Below are positions 45,273 through 56,716 of a stretch of 64,000 nt of DNA, in pieces (the first letter of the stretch is position 1; each line of letters begins with the position of its first letter). Made by a program: the position numbers and the translations under genes. Below the pieces are notes generated by a model that worked only from the letters and a program-made list of their open reading frames with translations, had not been told where the DNA came from and made no database searches. The DNA is from Mycocentrospora acerina (taxonomy: Eukaryota > Ascomycota > Dothideomycetes > Pleosporales), in assembly GCA_022701365.1 (NCBI GenBank), contig JAKUHH010000216.1:806001-870000 (forward strand), given 5' to 3'.

Positions 45273-46938
45273 CTACAAACTCGCCTTCCCCCTCGACTCA
45301 AACGGCAAAAGCAATACCAACACCCCGGCAGCAATAAAGAGTGCTCCAGACACATACACCGGCGCACTCGTCTGCAAATTCGCAAACATGGCCACAATTG
45401 GCGCCATGATACCAAAGACCCTATTCGCCGACGCCGTAACCGCATTCCCAGTCCCACGATCCTTGGTGGGAAAGATTTCAGGCGTGTACGCATACAACAC
45501 TGCATACATGATGTTGGACACAAAGTTGTAGGCGCAGTTCCAACCTAGTAGCGCATTAGAATTTAGCGCTGTGGTCGAGCAGAAAAGGAACACGCCTGTC
45601 AGGATTGTGGATACGGCTAGTGTGCCTTTGCGGCCTACGCGTGGGGTTTCAACGAGTAGGCCACCGAGTAGACAGCCTGGTACACCGAGCACGGCGATGA
45701 TGAGTGAGTTACGGTAGGTGGTATATGTTGAGCCGTCCCCGAAGTCGGCACCACGAGTTTCCTGGATGAAGGGGAGGAAGGCGTTGTAAAGGGGGAAGCC
45801 GAGTCCGATGAATGCCCACACAATCGTGATGAGTGTTGTCGAATACGCCATCTTCTTGGTAACAAAGAGCGCTTTGAGATGGCTTGTATCGACTTTCTGC
45901 AGATTCCTTTTGATGGCTGCTGTAGCGGTAGTTTGTTGTCGTGCGGATGTACCGCCTACAGCAAGTGTCTCGCACACCTGCAGGTCCGACAGTGTGAGGT
46001 TAGACGTCTTACCGTTGCGGCGAGCAACTTCGTGCACAACACGCACAGCTTCTTCATCTTGACCCTTCCCCATGAGATATTTTGGAGACTCGAAAATGGT
46101 GAAACAGATGAAACGTAGAAAAAACATGATCAGAGCGACGCCACCCATGACAATCAGAAAACTTGGACTCGATTAGCAAGGACACCTCAATCATGGGAGA
46201 ATACTCTCACTATCTCCACCCCATGTTTTCCTCTCTGGTACAATTCGTGTCTGTTGCTTCACACGTCAAATTTCCAAGCAGTGGCCATGCTACCAGCGTG
46301 GCAAAAACCTGCGCCAGCGCCCAATCGATAGACAAGATTGTAAGTAGATACTGATGGCTGCCTGGCAGAAACTCTAGGAAAATGGCCGAGTCAACAGGCA
46401 GATTGCCGCCTACACCGACGGACCACAGCGCAGCAAATGTCGCGATTGCTGCAAAGTTGGGACTGCCCGCCGCGATCAGACCAAAGACAGCTGTGATGCC
46501 AATGGTCAGGTTGAATGCCCAGCGGCGACCAAAGATGTCGCAGCCAAACCCCCAGAAGACGGCACCAAACAAGAGCCCGATGTTTTGTGCAAGAGTCAGG
46601 TAGGGAGGACGGTTAGGTCGAAACTCGCTCCTAACCGGAGGGAAGATGAGACTGGTGGTGACAGGCCAGAGATTGTCCATGGCCCATCCAAAACCGATGA
46701 CGATAAACAGCTGAATGTATTAGTCATGCAGGCGTGGTAGGGAACCAGTGCGCGCATTCACCTGCCATTGATACTTCCCCATGCCTATATCTTGAATGGC
46801 CTTGTTGAGCACTTTCGCCTTAGCTTCGTATACCGGATCTAGAGAGCCCTCCTCCAAGACACCAACGGGCGCATTGTGGACTAACGGTACTTCATCTACA
46901 GGCCTCTTGTCTATCTTTTTCACCGGCAAGTCAGCCAT
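45273..46938 (-). CDS. MFS transporter, SV2/sugar-porter-like
   Basis: Three exons, 46938-46762, 46710-46211 and 46161-45273, giving 521 residues with about twelve hydrophobic segments. After a 50-residue cytosolic start the first helix is LFIVIGFGWAMDNLWPV. The loop between helices 2 and 3 carries GFGCDIFGRRWAFNL, the major facilitator D-x-x-GRR motif. The later half contains LGVPGCLLGGLLVETPRVGRK (the second-half GRK copy) and YAYTPEIFPTKDRGTGNA, an E-x-FPT-x-R-G motif as in sugar and SV2-like porters. Family is clear, but substrate is not. Introns are 51 and 49 bp. Its stop is 0.2 kb from noncoding sequence rather than another gene. Confidence 0.9.
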
Positions 46939-47636
46939 GACAGTCTCTCAAAGAAAGTTCGTTCGACGTTGTAGGCAGTATTCGCGATACGTGTTGGAAC
47001 ATACAAGGAAATATTAATGACATATATGAGCGGAAGATCTACAGTGGGGCAAAGGCTGTCTAACGGCACGGCACGGTAAGAGCAGATTAAGTTTAGACAA
47101 GGGAAATCCGGGGTCCCGACGAACATTTCATATCGTAAGCGCATTCCTTGATTTGCCAGCACGATCGAAACCGAAATCGCGCAATTATTGTACGTGTTTA
47201 CGCGATGCACGACCACGAATAGTGTGTGGTGTATTGACGAATGAAGGAGCCGCTGTTTGGAGAGGCAATAATTTGGTGGGAGCCGTGAGGTCATCAGCGG
47301 CCTGATCGCCGTGCGATGGCAACGAGATGTAGCACACACAAATGATTGGCGTACAGAAGCGGTTAATGTGGGAGGGAACGTACTGCTTGGATTGCTGCAG
47401 GTGGTGTGTGACCATTGGCGAGACGACAATAGAGAGCTGGAAAAGCGAACGCACTAGGGACGATGCGATGTCACCTGCATTTACCTCTGATTCCAAAAAG
47501 TTGAGTTTTAAAGGTCACATTATTCGTCTCATGAAAATTAATGCTGCTTGGCTGAATACAAAGCTGCCAGGCACAAATCTAAACTGCTATGAGCATGAGT
47601 AAGCAAGCACTAGTTTCTTTCTCTGTCGATTTGCGT
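46939..47636. other. Intergenic, MFS promoter and RPT6 3' flank
   Basis: About 0.7 kb between two genes on the minus strand. No gene seen. Confidence 0.5.
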
Positions 47637-48859
47637 CTACTTCCACAGCTTGCTCAAGCTAGTGGCCTTGTCATCATGCTTGTTGAGCACCTTGGCCGTC
47701 GCGAGATCAAAGTCCTCCTGTGTAACGTGCACTCTCCTTTCCCTAAGCGCAAACATACCCGCTTCTGTGCAGACACCCTTCAGCTCAGCCCCAGAGCAGC
47801 CATTCATCTTCTCCGCAATCTTGTTGAGGTTGATCCCGCGAGTCAAGTTCATGCTCCTTGAGTGAATGCGCAGAATGTCGGCACGCGCCTCCACCGTTGG
47901 CGGTGGGAACTCGATCTTCCTGTCGATACGGCCAGGGCGCAGCAGCGCAGGGTCCAGAATATCCAAACGGTTGGTTGCCATGATGATCTTGATATTTTTG
48001 GTTGGCTCGAAGCCGTCCAACTGGTTCAACAGCTCCAGCATAGTTCGCTGCACCTCGGAATCTCCACCTGAGCTGCCCTCAACTCGGCTGGATCCGATAC
48101 TGTCGATTTCGTCCATGAAGATGATACTGGGTGCGTGCTCTCGAGCCATGATGAACAGCTCTCGGACCATTCGACTTCCCTCTCCAATGTACTTCTGTAC
48201 CAGTTCGCTTCCAGAGACTCGGATGAACTTGCAGTCAGCGTGGTGAGCAACGGCTCGCGCAAGCAGCGTCTTTCCTGTTCCAGGTGGGCCGTAGAGCAGG
48301 ACACCCTTGGGCTGTGCAATACCGAGTGACTCGAAGAGTTCTGGGTGTTGCAGACCCAGCTCGATGACCTCCTTGATCTCCTTGATCTGCTGGTCCAGAC
48401 CACCAATCATGTCATATGTGCTGTCGGGCACCTTCTCGACCATCATGAGAGAGACGAGCGGGTCAACGGAAGACGGCAGGAGTTTCTCCAATTTGTAAGA
48501 GTCGCTGAGCAATGTGACACGCTTGCCTGGGGTGAGTTTGCTGATGTCCACGCTATCGGCGACGTCGACGACTGAGGGCCGCTGGTTAGAGTTGGTCGAC
48601 GTGTCATTCCTGCATAGAACATACCGTATTTGCCTTCTGGGTGGACTTTGACGAGCACCTTCTTTGTGCCCATGACCTTGACTACCTCCCCAACATAGGA
48701 CCCGGGCTGCTGCAGAAGGCCAAGCTCCTCCCGCAGTAGCCGCACTCTCGAGTTGTAGTCATTCCGCTGGGCTTCCAGTCGTCGAAGTTTGGCCTGTCCT
48801 TGTATGATCTCCAGCTTCATCGACTCGATCTTGTTGTGGAAGAAGGTGTCGAGCGCCAT
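47637..48859 (-). CDS. RPT6: 26S proteasome regulatory ATPase Rpt6
   Basis: Two exons, 48859-48625 and 48571-47637, joined by a 53 bp intron, giving 389 residues. The N-terminal coiled coil ([20 protein letters not shown]) and OB-like domain are followed by an AAA+ ATPase: Walker A GPPGTGKT at 173-180, Walker [12 protein letters not shown], sensor [20 protein letters not shown] with the arginine fingers, and the C-terminal helical domain. [20 protein letters not shown] is the conserved proteasomal ATPase linker. The protein ends SLSKLWK, the Rpt6/PSMC5 type of end, not the HbYX tail found on Rpt2, Rpt3 and Rpt5. Known role: one of six ATPases in the base ring that unfold substrates and open the 20S gate. 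Very secure. Confidence 0.97.
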
Positions 48860-49688
48860 GATGGTGGTGGTGGCGGCGCGGCGGCGGTGGTGGCTGCTGG
48901 GTAGGTGGAAGGGCGCTCAGACGGCGTGAAGCTGGGTTGAAGCCGATGGGATCGGGGGCTGTCTTGGCAAGGGCTCTGGCCACGGCTCTGATGGTGTTGC
49001 AGTGGGTGTGACGTGACGCGTGTATTGCGACGTCGTTGTTGTCAAACGGTGCCCGCTGGAAGCTTCCCGGAGCGGTGAAACGAGGGGCCGACGGACACGC
49101 TAGGCGCCAGATAAGGAAGGAACGCCCAGTGGGGCCTTCTCGCGTCATGACCGAACGCGGACCTGTTCGGGCAGCGCAGTGCTCATTCGCAGCGTCCATG
49201 GACGTGTCCGCGAGGGCTCTCTGGGCTCTGGGCTCTGGGCTCTGCAGGTTCTCAAGGCCTTGTGGGCTGTGTGGGCAGGCGAATCGATCCTGACGCATGC
49301 TTACTATATAAAGTCTGCTCCCATGTGTGCGTGTGCTATACCCAGTAGTCCAGGGCCTGGCAGAGGGTCCGGCATGGCCCCGACGCTGGAGGGTGCATGT
49401 GCGAGTCGATGCACGCTGACCCCAGACAGCCGGCAGGTCATCTGCATCGCACTCACCACCTGCACACCTGCACAGAGGGGCACGGGTCTTGCTTGAGTTC
49501 TGTAATGTGTCTCCAGCTATCCGTCTCCCCATCCGCCTGACAGCTAAGCTGCGAGGCGCGCATTCCAAGTTTCAAGTGCCGTCAAGTCAGGCCAGGTCAG
49601 GTCGCGTCTAGTCCCAGAGAGCTTCCCTCGTCGAACGTTCGCTGGTTCAACATTTGTTTTGCGCCCCCACCGCAACGCCATATCCACA
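48860..49688. promoter_or_regulatory. Divergent region RPT6/VNX1-like
   Basis: 829 bp between start codons of RPT6 and the vacuolar exchanger. GC-rich with a duplicated gggctctgggctctgggctctg stretch (about 49225-49245). I looked for a clear proteasome-associated control element (GGTGGCAAA type) and saw none; related GGTGG sequences occur near 48865-48890 in a repetitive context. Confidence 0.45.
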
Positions 49689-52600
49689 ATGGGAGAAGGC
49701 GAGAGCTCGCAGCAGGGGAGCGTGCACGCCGGCGACACGCTCACGACCACTGCCACGGGCGGTGAGACGGCGCGCCGACGAGTGCAACCAGCCATCCAGA
49801 CGGCAGGCTATGGTAGGACTTTGCCGCAGCATGGCGCGCTGTTGTCGCACAAGGTCACGCACACAGCTGACCAGAAGCCAGGCTCCATCACATCCAGCAT
49901 CGACCGCCGCCAGCAGAACAGCCCCTCGGAGGCACAGGCGCCCAAGCCCAAGAAACCCGCGCTGGGCCGTCGCACGACTTCGTCCAAATTCCCGCACAAG
50001 GGCCAGGAGTTCAGCGTCGACGACGACATAACCGAGGTCGAGCAGCAGCTCAAGCAGCAGCGCCAGGGCCAGACGCTGCGCCGCAAGCCCTCGACCGTCC
50101 GTCGCCGCACCGCTGCGCAGGGCCCAAACCTCACCACCATCGACTCTGCAGAAGACGATGCCGTCGAGCCGGAGCGTCTTTTGACGCCGTTAGCCGCGGA
50201 GCTGCAGCCAGCGTTGTCGGGCGAAGAAACAATTCGCGCCGACGAAGACGACGATAGCGAGACCCCCATCGACGATGACGACGACGATGATGATATTGAC
50301 GAGGGCGAACTCAGCGACGCAGAGAGCTTCACGCTAAGAGACCGCCAGGACGCCATCAACGTTACACATCCATTTGGTATCAGGATCTGGAAGCCGGCTC
50401 TCTACAAAAAGGGCCGCTCCGTTCAGCGCAATGCAGAAGCAGACATTCACTCGTCTCCGGGCCTCCACGTCAGCAACTGGCTGATTCTCTTCAACTTTGC
50501 CTGGACGCTGGTCTTTGGCTGGTGGCTGGCGCTGATTGCTGCAGTTGGCGGCCTGCTGTGCACTCTGCTTGGCTTCGACGACAGCTGCAGGGCTTACGCA
50601 CATCTGCTCTTCCATCTCTCCGTGTACCTGTTCTACCCCTTCGGTAGGTACGTCAAGCTGATACAGGACGAGCAATACATGGAAGAAGACGAGGGCGAAG
50701 GTCGCAGCATCAGCGAGTACGAGCAATGGCAGACAGGCGATATTGAGGAGGGACGACTGTTCTTTGGGCCCAATGCTGGCAACAATACCCTGGTCGGTCG
50801 CCGGCGTAACAGCATCGACTCGGCAGGTGGGGAGACAACAAGTCTGCTCGGAAGGGATGGTCGCGCCAATATTGTGCACACCGACACTGGCAAAACCAAG
50901 AGGAGGTTTTTCGGTCGTGGGACTTGGAACCTTGGCCGCGTTATCTTCTTTGTCTACTTTTACGGTCTCCTAACCCCCGCTCTCTTCCTTGCCTCAGCAC
51001 TATGTTGGTTCCTCGTCTTCACAATTCCCATGGGTAGAGTAACACTCTTACTTTTTGACCACCTGCAGCGCCATCCTCTAGCTCTTTCCTTCCACTCTGA
51101 CAATGGCAACGTCCGCCGTCCGGGCGAGTCTTCACAGATTCTCCTTTGCACCTACCGTGCAGTGGGAACCAAGTATTGGAAATATACTCTCGACGGAACA
51201 AACATCTTCCTGATTAACCTTCTTGGCTTGGTAGCCTTTACCATCTTTGACTACTTTGTCTTGGTCGAGATGATGGGTCTCAAGATCTGGCTAACAGACC
51301 AATTCCTTCTTTTCACTCTTGCTTTGTTGTCTATCATCCCTTTGGCATACTTCATTGGACAGGCAGTTGCCTCGATTTCTGCACAATCGTCCATGGGTGT
51401 TGGAGCGACCATCAATGCTTTCTTCTCCACTATCGTTGAGGTTTTCCTTTACTGTGTGGCGCTCAAGCAAGGCAAAGCACAGTTGGTCGAAGGCAGCATC
51501 ATTGGGAGTATCTTCGCAGGTATTCTTTTCCTCCCAGGTCTGTCCATGTGTTTTGGTGCTCTGAAACGAAAAACTCAACGGTTCAATGTCATGTCGGCTG
51601 GTGTCACGTCGACTATGCTTCTATTTGCCGTTATTGGCGCATTTGGACCAACTTTGTTCTATCAAATCTACGGAAGCGCAAGTCTAACTACCCCCATTAT
51701 TTCGCCGCTTTCTAACTTTTTTTTAGCATGAATTGAATTGCCATCAATGTATTGGCTCGGACTCTACTGATCCGATGCAAAGAGACTGCAGAAGGTGTTA
51801 CTACTCACAGACGCCAGCACTAAATGATCGCTTTTACAATGAAGCAGTCAAGCCATACACTTGGTTTGCCGCTGCTCTGTTGTTTTTCTCATACATCATT
51901 GGCTTGCTGTTCACTCTGCGAACCCATGCTGCGACCATTTGGAGCAACGAGCCAGACGAGAAAGAGAAGAAGCACTTGGATCACAGCTACAGCAGTCTCA
52001 GTGCCAGTGGGTACATGGACTTCCCTCATTCGTCTTTGTCAAGACAAATGACTGGCCAGTCTGTGTCTCGGGCACACATTCGAGAGAGTCAACTATACAA
52101 GCGTATCGTTGGCCAGACTTTACATGAAGTAGGACTTGGACCAGACGATGATCAACCAGATGTCAAACGAAAGTCAGACGGACTAACTCCGCACCTCGTG
52201 CCACCCGCGGACGGAGACGAGCGGCCGCACTCGAGTTTCCATGTCGAGGGTATGTCAGAAGAGAACAGTGACGCACTGATACGCCAAATCACCGAGATCG
52301 CAGCGACCACTACAGCTCTTGCCACTCGTGATGTCACCAAAGCACCGCAAAAGGCCGCTCGGATGGCCAATACACCGGCCAAAGCGCATGTTGAGCGTCC
52401 AGCCAACACCAGGACTACAACTGCCGTTCCCGAGGAACACGATGCGACAGCTGTTGATGCGCCTGGTGGCCACGACGCGCCCAACTGGAGCCGACAGAAG
52501 AGTGCTGCAATCCTGATGACTGCAACCCTTGCATATGCCATTATTGCTGAGATCCTAGTCAACACTGTCGACGCTGTGCTAGACGGCTCAGACATTGATG

Positions 52601-53161
52601 AGAAATTCCTTGGCATCACACTTTTTGCTCTGGTTCCCAACACCACCGAGTTCCTGAATGCCATATCCTTTGCTATGAATGGTAATATCGCGCTCTCTAT
52701 GGAAATCGGTTCTGCGTATGCTCTGCAAGTTTGCCTGCTACAAATCCCTGCGCTGGTCTTCTATAGCGCTGTGCATTCTATGAATATTCCAGCAAGCGAA
52801 ATTGCCAGCCAAACATTTAGTAAGTTATTTTCATCAATGCGTCGATGATGTACATGCGACACTAGACTAACTTCATCTAGCCCTCATTTTCCCTCAGTGG
52901 GACATGGTCACAGTAATCCTCTGTGTAATCCTGCTCACATACATGTATGGTGAGGGAAAGAGCAACTACTTCAAGGGTTCCATCCTTATCTTATCCTACC
53001 TCGTCGTCATTGTCGGTTTCTACCTCTCTGGTTTCAACGACCTCGAACGCAGGGGTGTCAACCCGAGGGATACACTGGCACTGGGCGGGCTTATGGAGAA
53101 TCAGTATCAGTCCGCTACCTTTAAGACTGTTGGACGAGGAAGAAGTGGACAAGCGTTCTAG
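49689..53161 (+). CDS. VNX1: Vacuolar cation/H+ exchanger, VNX1-like (CaCA superfamily)
   Basis: Three exons, 49689-51677, 51727-52819 and 52881-53161, giving 1120 residues. The ATG at 49689 starts MGEGESSQQGSVHAGD. The first 240 residues are a charged cytosolic region with an Asp-rich run. Membrane segments follow from VSNWLILFNFAWTLVFGWWL. The exchanger alpha repeats are visible: GATINAFFSTIVEVFLYCVAL in the first half and FALVPNTTEFLNAISFAMNG in the second, each with the acidic residue of the ion path. A long loop, Ser/Thr-rich and charged, lies between them. The cysteine-rich HELNCHQC…CRRCYYSQ segment begins exon 2, a feature of fungal VNX1-type proteins. Known role in yeast: low-affinity Na+ and K+/H+ exchange at the vacuole. 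Intron 1 must be GC-AG (51678-51726), since no GT donor gives an open frame. Intron 2 is a normal 61 bp intron. Confidence 0.9.
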
Positions 53162-53330
53162 ATTGAGACAGAAGGTAGAACACTTGGAGAAAAGTGTGTA
53201 CGATAAGGTTTGTGTGGGCGTTTTGGTTCTGGGTTGATTCAAGTGAAGCGCATAGCGCAGGCGTGTCTTGTTGCTACTTGAGATATATATACAAGCATCT
53301 GTGAGTAATTTATACAGTTCTTAATTAGGG
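53162..53330. other. Flank between exchanger gene and transposon
   Basis: 169 bp of ordinary composition, the 3' end of the VNX1-like gene. Nothing else seen. Confidence 0.5.
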
Positions 53331-53332
53331 TA
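53331..53332. other. Left TA target-site dinucleotide
   Basis: TA immediately outside the left inverted repeat, matched by TA at 55387-55388 outside the right one. Confidence 0.75.
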
Positions 53333-53396
53333 ACGTAGTTTACAAGCGAGTGAGCCGTACAAGCGAGTGAGCCACCCCACCAACTTTGCGCACCTC
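53333..53396 (+). repeat. Left terminal inverted repeat, 64 bp
   Basis: Begins acgtagtttacaagcg and contains two tandem copies of a tacaagcgagtgagcc unit. Mirrors 55323-55386 with a single difference. Confidence 0.93.
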
Positions 53397-53412
53397 CACA
53401 CTTGAATCAATC

Positions 53413-55250
53413 ATGACTCCACCAACTCTTTCTCTACGCGCCTATTGTGAGGCTGATATAAATCTTGCTATATTAGCTCTTAATACAAATTAAATCCAGA
53501 CTGAGCAATGTGCTGCAAGGACGTTTAAAGTCTCTTAAGCAACGCTCTACTACTAACGTGCTGGTAGACCTGCCCAACGCGATTGCTAGCCTAACTTAAG
53601 GAAGCTTACTGTAACGACTAAGCACGTGCACAGTCAACGTGGCTTACCTCGCTTATAGCATCTAGTCGGCAAAGTCTAGATCTAGCACTATATATATTAT
53701 ACTACACATAGAATACTTGCTTAAGTATTCTTGTGCTTACCTTTTGGTATAAGTGGGGTTATTGCGTAGTATCAATAGCAAGGGCAGGGCGCCTGACCAT
53801 TACACTTACTTAACAAAAGGAGCAGGTGATAGTTAGCTATATACTTAACCTTAACTAACGTAGATTTTTGCCTACGTACGCAGCTGTACGTAATATAGCT
53901 AATAAGCTTCTAGCTATGCGCAGCGCTAGTTAAGTTAGCGTCTACTAGCTGCGCAACTTTGTTAAGCGTACAGACAGTCTTACAACGCGTTTTAATTAAG
54001 CATATAATAGGCAGCAAGCTCTATGCAAGGATCTAGCCCTAATTAAGAGCTAGTTTAAGCTTGTAGAGGAGACAAAGGCAAAGTACAGCATCTATAATAA
54101 GGACATCTACAACTTTAACAAGGCAGGCTTTATAATAGGCAAGATTATAACTTAGCTTGTTGTAACAAGGTTAGAGAGAAGAGGCAGGCTAAAGGCTATC
54201 TAGCTAGGTAATTATAAGTAGGTAACAGCAATTGCTGCAATTAACGCTGCTAGCTAGTCAGTCCTGCTGTTCCTTATCTTTGCTAGCTAGTATTACTTAT
54301 CTGCTTAGTATAAAGAGAAGGATATCCTACGCAACTAGGCGATTACAGTTAGTAACAACAGCTAGACAAATAATAAGCTAGGAGTTAAGTAGTTAAAGCA
54401 CTTTAACGCTTATACAAAGAGTTGTGTTGTTAGTATGCGTTACCTGCTTATCCTTAACAGCTATAAGAGCTACTACTTACTTAAGTTTTAAGAGCTTTGC
54501 AAGGAGAATAACATCTATACACTCTATATGCCACCTTACTTATCTTACCTGCTGCAGCTACTTAATGTTAGCTGCTTCTTACTGTTAAAGCGTGCGTACA
54601 GCTGTAAGGTTAAGAGCCTAATCTGCTACTATATTAACTACATTACAAAGCTTAAGTTCTTGCTAGCCTTTAAGGCTGCGTTTAATTAATTGTTTACATT
54701 AGCAAATATCTGCTTAGCCTTTTAAGGCGCAGGCCTTATGCCTCTCTAGCTAGACGTTGTTCTGTCAAAGCTTAACGTGCAGCTCTGTACACCTACTCCT
54801 CTAGCTGCTCTTGCAGAGGCTCTCTAGGAGGCTTGTACGCTAAGCAATATTCATAAGCTTAAGGCTTAATTAATGTTAATACATAATTGCGTTTAGCAGC
54901 ACAAGAGTTTATTACTAGCTTTAATTATTAAGGTAATTAACTAGCTAAAGAAGGGGGCTGAGGTAATAATGCTCTCTGCTAAGCTAATGCGTAATTAGAT
55001 TGCCTGCCTTAAGAGAGCTAATAAGGCAGCGTCAGCGCGTAAACAGCGTAAAAAAAAGCGTGTACACAAGCAAGGAGTGTTAACAAAGAGAGCTAGAGAG
55101 GATCTACTTACTTAACAAGAGGCTAATTAGCAGATTGCTTATAAAGAGCGTTAAGGAGGAGAGCAATCTAGCTGCAGCCGCTAGGCTCTTGCGCGCTGCA
55201 CAAGGTGTAGAGAGACTAGCTATAACTTACGTACGTGCAAAAAGGATACC
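53413..55250 (+). pseudogene. Transposase pseudogene (HTH-psq / DDE_1 type)
   Basis: The remnant opens MTPPTLSLRAYCEADINLAI, the usual start of fungal pogo transposases, then runs through RTFKVS, RAGRPAQRDC and LRKLT with interrupting stops (first TAA after about 25 codons). The DDE part is in a different frame (from about 54110): NFNKAGFIIGK, then HFNAYTK, LLILNSYKS, MPPYLSYLLQLLNV and ITKLKFLLAFKAAF, each a clear but altered copy of the conserved blocks. All three catalytic acidic positions are Asn (codons at 54117, 54456 and 54564). The C-terminal tail region (RKQRKKKRVHKQG near 55030) is also recognisable. Edges are approximate. The protein is non-functional. Confidence 0.85.
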
Positions 55251-55322
55251 TAGAGTACTACTTAATCTACTCTGTAATTATCTATATATTATATTATCAC
55301 GTTGTTGAGATATACGTTTGTA

Positions 55323-55386
55323 GAGGTGCGCAAAGTTGGTAGGGTGGCTCACTCGCTTGTACGGCTCACTCGCTTGTAAACTACGT
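55323..55386 (-). repeat. Right terminal inverted repeat, 64 bp
   Basis: Reverse complement of the left repeat except one position, where this copy reads T for C before A (a CA to TA change). Confidence 0.93.
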
Positions 55387-55388
55387 TA
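55387..55388. other. Right TA target-site dinucleotide
   Basis: TA immediately outside the right inverted repeat, matching 53331-53332. Confidence 0.75.
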
Positions 55389-56716
55389 TCGACTCCAACC
55401 TCTATGTTTCACCATGGAGTGTTCGTCTTACGAGACAACTTCCTTTGCATGTGATATTATGTGTAAACCTATCCGTCAACTCGAGCATTAGAAGTGGGCT
55501 GATTAAAAGAAAAAACAACTGTGGTCTACCCAAACTTAAGCTTTAGCACTAACCCACCTTCAATCATGGCTTGAGATGACCTATTCGTTTCCAGCTGCTC
55601 AGGGAAATTCCTCAACCTCACATTGGTCTTGTGTTTGGACCCCCCGTTTCTGCTCGTCTAGCCACGAATTTGATACGCTATACGAATTGCCAGCAGCATA
55701 ATAACCATCAACAAGCTGTCAGATTAGAAACCACTTCTTCACAGTCACAGGACCTCTTGTATTTTGCTTTCGACGCGTTATCGGAGTGGCTGAGCGTCTA
55801 CTGAGCGGTTAAGCAAATCTACGGGGGATAGTCTACCCGTTGTAATATACATGCCGGTGTGCGTGAATATGTGTGGATCGGAGGAGCCGGACGGACGATG
55901 CGGAGAATTGACGGAAATGTGCGGCAGCTGTTGTCATGCGTGCTTAATTGACGGGTGTGGGGGGGTTTTTTCTCGCGGGCCAGCGAAGGTCCGAGACTGC
56001 TAGTATTTGAGATGTGCGTATCGATCGACGCTGGGGGGAGGTCTAGAAACAACATAATGACCATGCGACGATTCGGATTTGGCATGATCGGTGGGATTGT
56101 CGGCCAGCGGGCGGGCGCAAATGGCCTGGGGTCTGTAAGCATCAAGTAAGCACCACGGCGATCAAGATGGTGTGGTTCATAGGGAGGGAAGAGTGGCTCG
56201 TCGACAGGCTCTCGTGGAAAACTCGCCCATACTTCAGCACAAGCTGAGCGCATAGGGTGAGGCTGTGCATACCCGCTAGGGCACAGACGGGGTTTCAGAC
56301 AGTATCATAGTTTAGCAGTGTCAGCCATGCACATACTATGATGCGTGCAGGGATATCTCGGCAAAGCATCACAGGTGGAGCAATCGGCGTCGCGCGGGTC
56401 GAGAGCACCATGCTTGCATCATCCCTCCGCATCTGAGGCCTGCGACGTCGGTTGTTCATGTACGAACTGGTCCGCTCGCTGGGCCCAAGATGACGTCCGC
56501 CTGAGTACTTTGTTATATTACATTTCAGCCTTCTGTTCCGTTGCTAGATTCTTTTTTCCCCCCTAGCCAACGTGAACCTGAAGCCACCCCCGCTCTAGAG
56601 GCCCATGGATTGATTGAGCGCTGGCCATCGATAAGAACGGCGCGCCTTGCTAGCCACGCACCGACCTTGAGTCCTCTCCCAATCTGTAGAATTCCAGGGA
56701 TTTTTTTGTCGTGAGA
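55389..56716. other. Intergenic, RING protein promoter
   Basis: 1.3 kb. A 144-codon frame on the minus strand (55819-56253) starts with ATG but shows no domain, no conserved pattern and low-complexity composition, so it is not called. No other feature seen. Confidence 0.5.

Larger units (their letters stand above)
53333..55386 (+). mobile_element. RIP-degraded pogo/Fot1-type DNA transposon (2054 bp)
   Basis: Both ends carry the same 64-bp sequence in inverted orientation (53333-53396 and 55323-55386), identical at 63 of 64 positions, flanked by TA on each side, the target-site preference of Tc1-mariner/pogo elements. The interior holds the remains of a pogo-type transposase on the plus strand: an N-terminal DNA-binding region from 53413 and a DDE region around 54110-54700. 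The interior is very rich in TA, TTA and CTA and poor in CA, with many TAA and TAG codons inside otherwise conserved blocks, as expected from repeat-induced point mutation (C to T, mainly at CA). Family: Tc1-mariner/pogo as in fungal Fot1 and the Molly element of Parastagonospora; a specific name cannot be given. The element cannot move by itself, but its ends look intact. Confidence 0.92.

Noticed and set aside
55740..55830. Possible tRNA-like sequence near cggagtggctgagcg
   Set aside because: It resembles a D-arm of a Leu/Ser tRNA, but no acceptor stem or T-arm with GTTCGA-type loop could be paired.
55819..56253. 144-codon ATG frame on the minus strand
   Set aside because: No domain, no family resemblance, proline-rich random-looking composition, and located in promoter-like sequence.
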